Shown here one piece after another: positions 6,303 through 9,115 of a DNA stretch of 9,115 nucleotides. The position numbers and the translations under genes are program-made. The stretch is from contig JAJZOK010000103.1 of NCBI GenBank assembly GCA_021811525.1, positions 1-9,115 on the forward strand. The letters are read 5' to 3'. Positions within the stretch are counted from its first letter, which is position 1; every line of letters begins with the position of its first letter. Source of the stretch: Thermoplasmata archaeon. Lineage in GTDB: Archaea > Thermoplasmatota > Thermoplasmata > Thermoplasmatales > Thermoplasmataceae. The notes beneath the pieces are model-generated. The model searched no databases, had not been told where the DNA came from, and was given only the letters and a program-made list of their open reading frames with translations.

Positions 6303-7127
6303 TCAGATCGCCCCCGATATGAGAAGAATTATTGCACTGGCAAACAGCATTGCACCAGTCTCCATGAAACCAGTTACAAGGTTCCTGTCTCTTATGAGCC
6401 CGATTATGAAGCCAATCCCTATAGCTTCAACGTATATTCCCGTATTGAAAATATGCTTCAGTATCCTTGGTCCAGCCGACTGGAAAAGAAAACCTGTGGC
6501 ATTCTGGATGTGTATTGCATCAAAGAACCGTACGTCAATCACCAGCATTACGATCAGGAAGACTGCAAATGACACCATAAGGATCAGATTGTAGTTCTTC
6601 ATTTCGGCATTCCTTTCCTCATTCAGGAGCTGCATCTGCGAACTGAACCTTGAAACAAGGGCTATAACATCAGAAGTGTTGCTTCCGGATTCTCCGGATT
6701 TCTGAAGGATTATGCCGAATCTCTGTATCTCCGGATCTTTAAGGCTGTCGCCAAAATGTCTCAGTGCCTCTTCAACAGGTGTACCTACCGAGACACTGGA
6801 AACTAGTAACCTCACTTCCGGGTTAAGTGCCCCATAATCGTTCCTGGAAACGAGAAGAACTGCTTCCGAAAGTGGGGTTCCATACATGGTGTATTCTGAA
6901 AGGTCCCTGAGGAAGTCTGAGACTCTTTTCCTTGCATCTGCGATTTTTGAATTCCTTGACCTCCTGGCAAAACCAGTTGGTACCATGAATATTGAAAGGG
7001 CAACAGGAACCGTGAAGTAGGGGGTGCTGAGATTAGGGTCAAAATGACCAAGCACTGATACACTTACCGCAAAATATGCCACTGCAATAAACGCAGAGAG
7101 TCCAGCAACATATCGGGAGTAAATCAT
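6303..7127 (-). CDS. T2SSF-domain membrane protein, TadC-like (pilus assembly platform subunit)
   Basis: Probably one half of the inner-membrane platform of a type IV pilus/Tad-like machine, on which the ATPase acts. The product is 274 aa. Predicted membrane segments are near 6-27, 37-53, 180-199, 230-245 and 253-272. Between the second and third lies a polar, helix-rich cytoplasmic region (about 55-178), the usual T2SSF layout, with SGESGSN (144-150) at the place where relatives carry a Gly-Gly/Gly-Asp motif. It is about half the length of archaeal FlaJ proteins. Its ATG at 7127 overlaps the preceding gene's TGA in ATGA, so it is translationally coupled to the other membrane protein, and the ATPase start follows 2 nt after its stop. 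TadB versus TadC identity is uncertain; I place it second by operon order. Confidence 0.8.
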   Translation of the reverse strand: MIYSRYVAGLSAFIAVAYFAVSVSVLGHFDPNLSTPYFTVPVALSIFMVPTGFARRSRNSKIADARKRVSDFLRDLSEYTMYGTPLSEAVLLVSRNDYGALNPEVRLLVSSVSVGTPVEEALRHFGDSLKDPEIQRFGIILQKSGESGSNTSDVIALVSRFSSQMQLLNEERNAEMKNYNLILMVSFAVFLIVMLVIDVRFFDAIHIQNATGFLFQSAGPRILKHIFNTGIYVEAIGIGFIIGLIRDRNLVTGFMETGAMLFASAIILLISGAI

Positions 7128-8032
7128 AGCTCTATTTCCCCCATGGTGCTGCTGAAGAAATATCCAAATAAAGCCAGAATAACCGGGATAATCAGGGCAA
7201 CTGTCAGGATCATTATGGTGATGAGTCCTGTGGGAGAGGAAGGAGAAAGGAATGCGACTATTCCAACCATGATAAGCAGGATTAATGGAAATGCTACTGC
7301 AACTGTAACGAAACTTTCAGCTAGTATTCCCATTGAATTGGAATTCTGCTTGATTAGGGTGCTCAGTTCCCCCTGGTACTGGGATGCTTTCATAATAAAA
7401 TACTGCTTCAGATCCCCACCGGAATTAACGCTGGTAATAATGCCCTGCAGGAATTCCGCAAATTTCTGGGAAGCAGAAGTGCGTATGCTTTCCTTGATAG
7501 ATGAAATAATGTCCATGCCGAAGAGTTCAGATCTAATCCATATGGACCTCGCTTCCCTTGAAATTTCTCCATACTGCCTGCTTTCCCCAAGATCTTTCAT
7601 GATTATATCTATGGGGATATCCGCGGAGGACATTGTTGCAAAGAAACCCGAGGCGATGGTAAGCATAGAATCAATTCTTCTCCTTCGCGTCCTGATTATG
7701 GTGTTTGGCGTCTCAAGGAGAATAGCGAGAAGTGCCGCCAGGGCAAGGAACGTAACGGCGAAGATAAGAAATGCAAGATGCGGTTTGCTAAGGACAAGTA
7801 CAATGTCCAGGGCTAAGGCGGCAACAGTTGAGATGACAAGGATCATTGCACTCTGGGAATAGAACTCCACTCTGCTGAGCCCAAGTTTTGACCTTCTGAG
7901 ATTCAGGTCAATGCTCCCTCCCTTGAATCTCTGGCTCATGAATTTGCCGAAGAGTCTCAGAGACAGCTGCCTGAAGAATGGTACTCTGAACATCTCTTCC
8001 TTCTTGGCAGCCTTAGAACCAAACCGAAGCAA
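7124..8032 (-). CDS. T2SSF-domain membrane protein, TadB-like (pilus assembly platform subunit)
   Basis: The partner platform subunit of the secretion/pilus machine. The 302-aa product has a basic N-terminal region (1-58), membrane segments near 60-82 and 86-107, a cytoplasmic domain (about 110-238) starting with a basic RTRRRR patch (114-119) that fits the positive-inside rule, and two more segments near 239-262 and 269-293. SGGDLKQYF (204-212) matches the GGDL signature common in T2SSF domains of TadB, TadC and FlaJ. The assumed start is TTG at 8032, 1 nt after the stop of the upstream ATPase gene and preceded by a G-run at good spacing; the in-frame ATG at 7993-7991 (Met14), also preceded by a purine-rich stretch, is an alternative that would shorten it by 13 residues. 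The gene ends in an ATGA overlap with the next. Confidence 0.83.
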   Translation of the reverse strand: MLRFGSKAAKKEEMFRVPFFRQLSLRLFGKFMSQRFKGGSIDLNLRRSKLGLSRVEFYSQSAMILVISTVAALALDIVLVLSKPHLAFLIFAVTFLALAALLAILLETPNTIIRTRRRRIDSMLTIASGFFATMSSADIPIDIIMKDLGESRQYGEISREARSIWIRSELFGMDIISSIKESIRTSASQKFAEFLQGIITSVNSGGDLKQYFIMKASQYQGELSTLIKQNSNSMGILAESFVTVAVAFPLILLIMVGIVAFLSPSSPTGLITIMILTVALIIPVILALFGYFFSSTMGEIEL

Positions 8033-8033
8033 A

Positions 8034-9115
8034 TTATTCCCCCCTGACCCATTCCCACTGTTTCTTCTTAATTTCTGCAGCCACTTCTGAGATATCAGTT
8101 TCAGCTCTCTTTGAGAGATTTGAAAGAAGCGCCGATCGCCTTCTTATTTCCTCTAGGAGTGAAGAATGGGTTACTCCCCTTCTCTCAGCTATCCTGTCAT
8201 AGAGCTTGCTTGAACCCGCGTAGTGGAAAGTGTCATTGGTTGGATCATATCGGAACACACGGTTGTAAAGTATTTCGTCAGTTTTGCCGTCTATGCCTAT
8301 GATCTCATCAACCTCAGTTACTCTCCTCACCATCCGCCCCTGGAGCCTCACGAAATTGATAAAAATGACAATGTTAAGATAGGAAACAAGAACCCTTGGT
8401 ATGTTCATCGGCTCATTTTCTAGCCTGTTCAAGAGGGATTCCATGGAATCTGCATGTATCGTAGAGTAGGTTGTATGGCCAGTAGCCATCGCCTGAAAGA
8501 GGGCATAAGTCTCTTTTCCTCTGACTTCTCCCACAACAATGTAAGTGGGCCTCTGCCTCATTGCCATTGAGACCAAATCATACATGTTCAGTTTCTCTAC
8601 ACCTTTCTGGCCTTCAATGGTATTCTTCCCCCTGGTTTCTGCTGCTACCCAGTTTTCGTGAGGGATCTTAAGCTCCCTTGTCTCCTCAATGCTGAATATT
8701 TTGGTGTTTGCTGGTGCAAAAAGCAGGATGGAGTTCAATGTGGAGGTCTTTCCGGCGCCCGGTGCCCCCACTATAAGGGCAGAATTTAACCCCTCAGTCA
8801 TGAACCACATATAGGTCATGAGATCAGGATTGGCAGTGCCACTCTTGATAAGGTCAACAGGTGTGAAAGGCCGGTCCCTGAATAACCTCATGGTGAACAC
8901 GGGCCCCCTGCTGGAGATCTCGCTTCCATAAACGGCCTGAACCCTGTGGCCATCCCGAGTGATGGAATCTAATATAGGGGCATTGATTGAAACTGACTTT
9001 CCGCTTATCTGGGCAAGGCGTATTATGTAAGAATCCAGATTTTCGGTGCTTGGGAAGGAAATATTGGTCTTGATGGAACCAAAATCCTTGTGGTAGACAA
9101 ATATTGGCAAATCCG
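8034..9115 (-). CDS. Type II/IV secretion ATPase (GspE/FlaI/TadA superfamily), first ATPase, partial
   Basis: The frame is open to the right edge, so the N-terminus is missing. The first in-frame start-type codon (TTG at 9110) is almost certainly an internal Leu, because the homologous operon ATPase has about 115 residues before the matching position. Numbering from that Leu, 358 residues are visible: the end of the N-domain (1-80), Walker A GAPGAGKTS (115-123), Asp box SIEETREL (140-147), Walker B-like VVGEVRGKET (192-201) and a canonical His box GHTTYSTIHA (211-220, with His212 and His219). A charged helical tail follows (about 305-358). It is a cytoplasmic motor for pilus-like filament assembly or secretion. 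It differs clearly from the second ATPase in Walker A, His box and C-terminus, so this is an old paralogue pair, not a recent duplication. It stops 1 nt before the TadB-like gene. Confidence 0.92.
   Translation of the reverse strand, partial: DLPIFVYHKDFGSIKTNISFPSTENLDSYIIRLAQISGKSVSINAPILDSITRDGHRVQAVYGSEISSRGPVFTMRLFRDRPFTPVDLIKSGTANPDLMTYMWFMTEGLNSALIVGAPGAGKTSTLNSILLFAPANTKIFSIEETRELKIPHENWVAAETRGKNTIEGQKGVEKLNMYDLVSMAMRQRPTYIVVGEVRGKETYALFQAMATGHTTYSTIHADSMESLLNRLENEPMNIPRVLVSYLNIVIFINFVRLQGRMVRRVTEVDEIIGIDGKTDEILYNRVFRYDPTNDTFHYAGSSKLYDRIAERRGVTHSSLLEEIRRRSALLSNLSKRAETDISEVAAEIKKKQWEWVRGE
8039..8044 (-). promoter_or_regulatory. G-run ribosome binding site supporting a TTG start
   Basis: On the minus strand six G precede AATAAT and then TTG at 8032, a spacing of 6 nt. 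This is the main argument for the TTG start of the TadB-like gene over the downstream ATG. The site lies within the last codons of the upstream ATPase gene. Confidence 0.45.

Noticed and set aside
7143..7862. A 239-codon open frame on the plus strand, antisense to the TadB-like gene
   Set aside because: It overlaps a well-supported membrane protein gene. Its product is an Ile/Arg/Ser-rich sequence typical of the complement of hydrophobic coding DNA, with no recognisable domain.
9108..9110. TTG at 9110 as the true start of the right-hand ATPase
   Set aside because: The frame stays open to the edge, and the paralogous ATPase has about 115 residues before the equivalent position, including part of the N-domain. 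The gene is cut by the window.
4858..9115. Interpretation of the operon as an archaellum (FlaI/FlaJ) locus
   Set aside because: FlaJ is normally one protein of roughly double the length, and no archaellin or fla accessory gene is visible. The two-ATPase, split-platform layout fits a Tad/pilus-like system better, though sequence beyond the edge could change this.
1..9115. CRISPR arrays, insertion sequences, tRNA or rRNA genes
   Set aside because: I saw no regularly spaced repeats, transposase-like frames, terminal inverted repeats or cloverleaf-like sequences, and the coding genes leave almost no free space.

Overview
The window looks like chromosomal DNA from an archaeon of the order Thermoplasmatales (Thermoplasma/Ferroplasma/Picrophilus/Cuniculiplasma relatives). 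The support is a glucose dehydrogenase closely resembling, as I recall it, the Thermoplasma acidophilum enzyme; a FolD with the divergent active-site loop I recall from Thermoplasma; archaeal TATA-like boxes placed for leaderless or near-leaderless transcription; and FlaI/TadA-type secretion ATPases with separate TadB/TadC-like membrane proteins. Genus assignment is inference. Gene density is very high: the only gap over 100 bases is 177 bp (2632-2808).

Left half, plus strand (about 1-4864): a bacterial-type GTP cyclohydrolase II (ribA, riboflavin synthesis); an NADP-type glucose 1-dehydrogenase (gdh, entry to the non-phosphorylative Entner-Doudoroff route) whose stop codon overlaps the TTG start of folD (methylenetetrahydrofolate dehydrogenase/cyclohydrolase); then a 177-bp spacer with a TATA-like box, nadE (ammonia-dependent NAD+ synthetase) and, 10 bp further on, a CPA1-type Na+/H+ antiporter. 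Four of the five products make or use flavin, folate or nicotinamide cofactors. gdh-folD and nadE-antiporter look like two two-gene transcription units, and ribA appears to have its own promoter.

Right half, minus strand (4858-9115, transcribed right to left): a tightly packed four-gene operon for a type IV pilus-like/Tad-like secretion machine: secretion ATPase (N-terminus beyond the right edge), a 302-aa four-TM T2SSF-type membrane protein, a 274-aa T2SSF-type membrane protein, and a second, full-length 480-aa secretion ATPase. Gaps are 1 nt, a 4-nt ATGA overlap and 2 nt. The two membrane proteins look like separate TadB/TadC halves rather than one fused FlaJ protein. Two distinct ATPases with one platform pair is the most unusual feature here. 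No pilin, prepilin peptidase or archaellum gene is visible, so the substrate of the machine is unknown.

The two halves converge, and the antiporter and last ATPase genes overlap tail to tail by 7 nt (4858-4864). I saw no RNA genes, CRISPR arrays, insertion sequences or long repeats.
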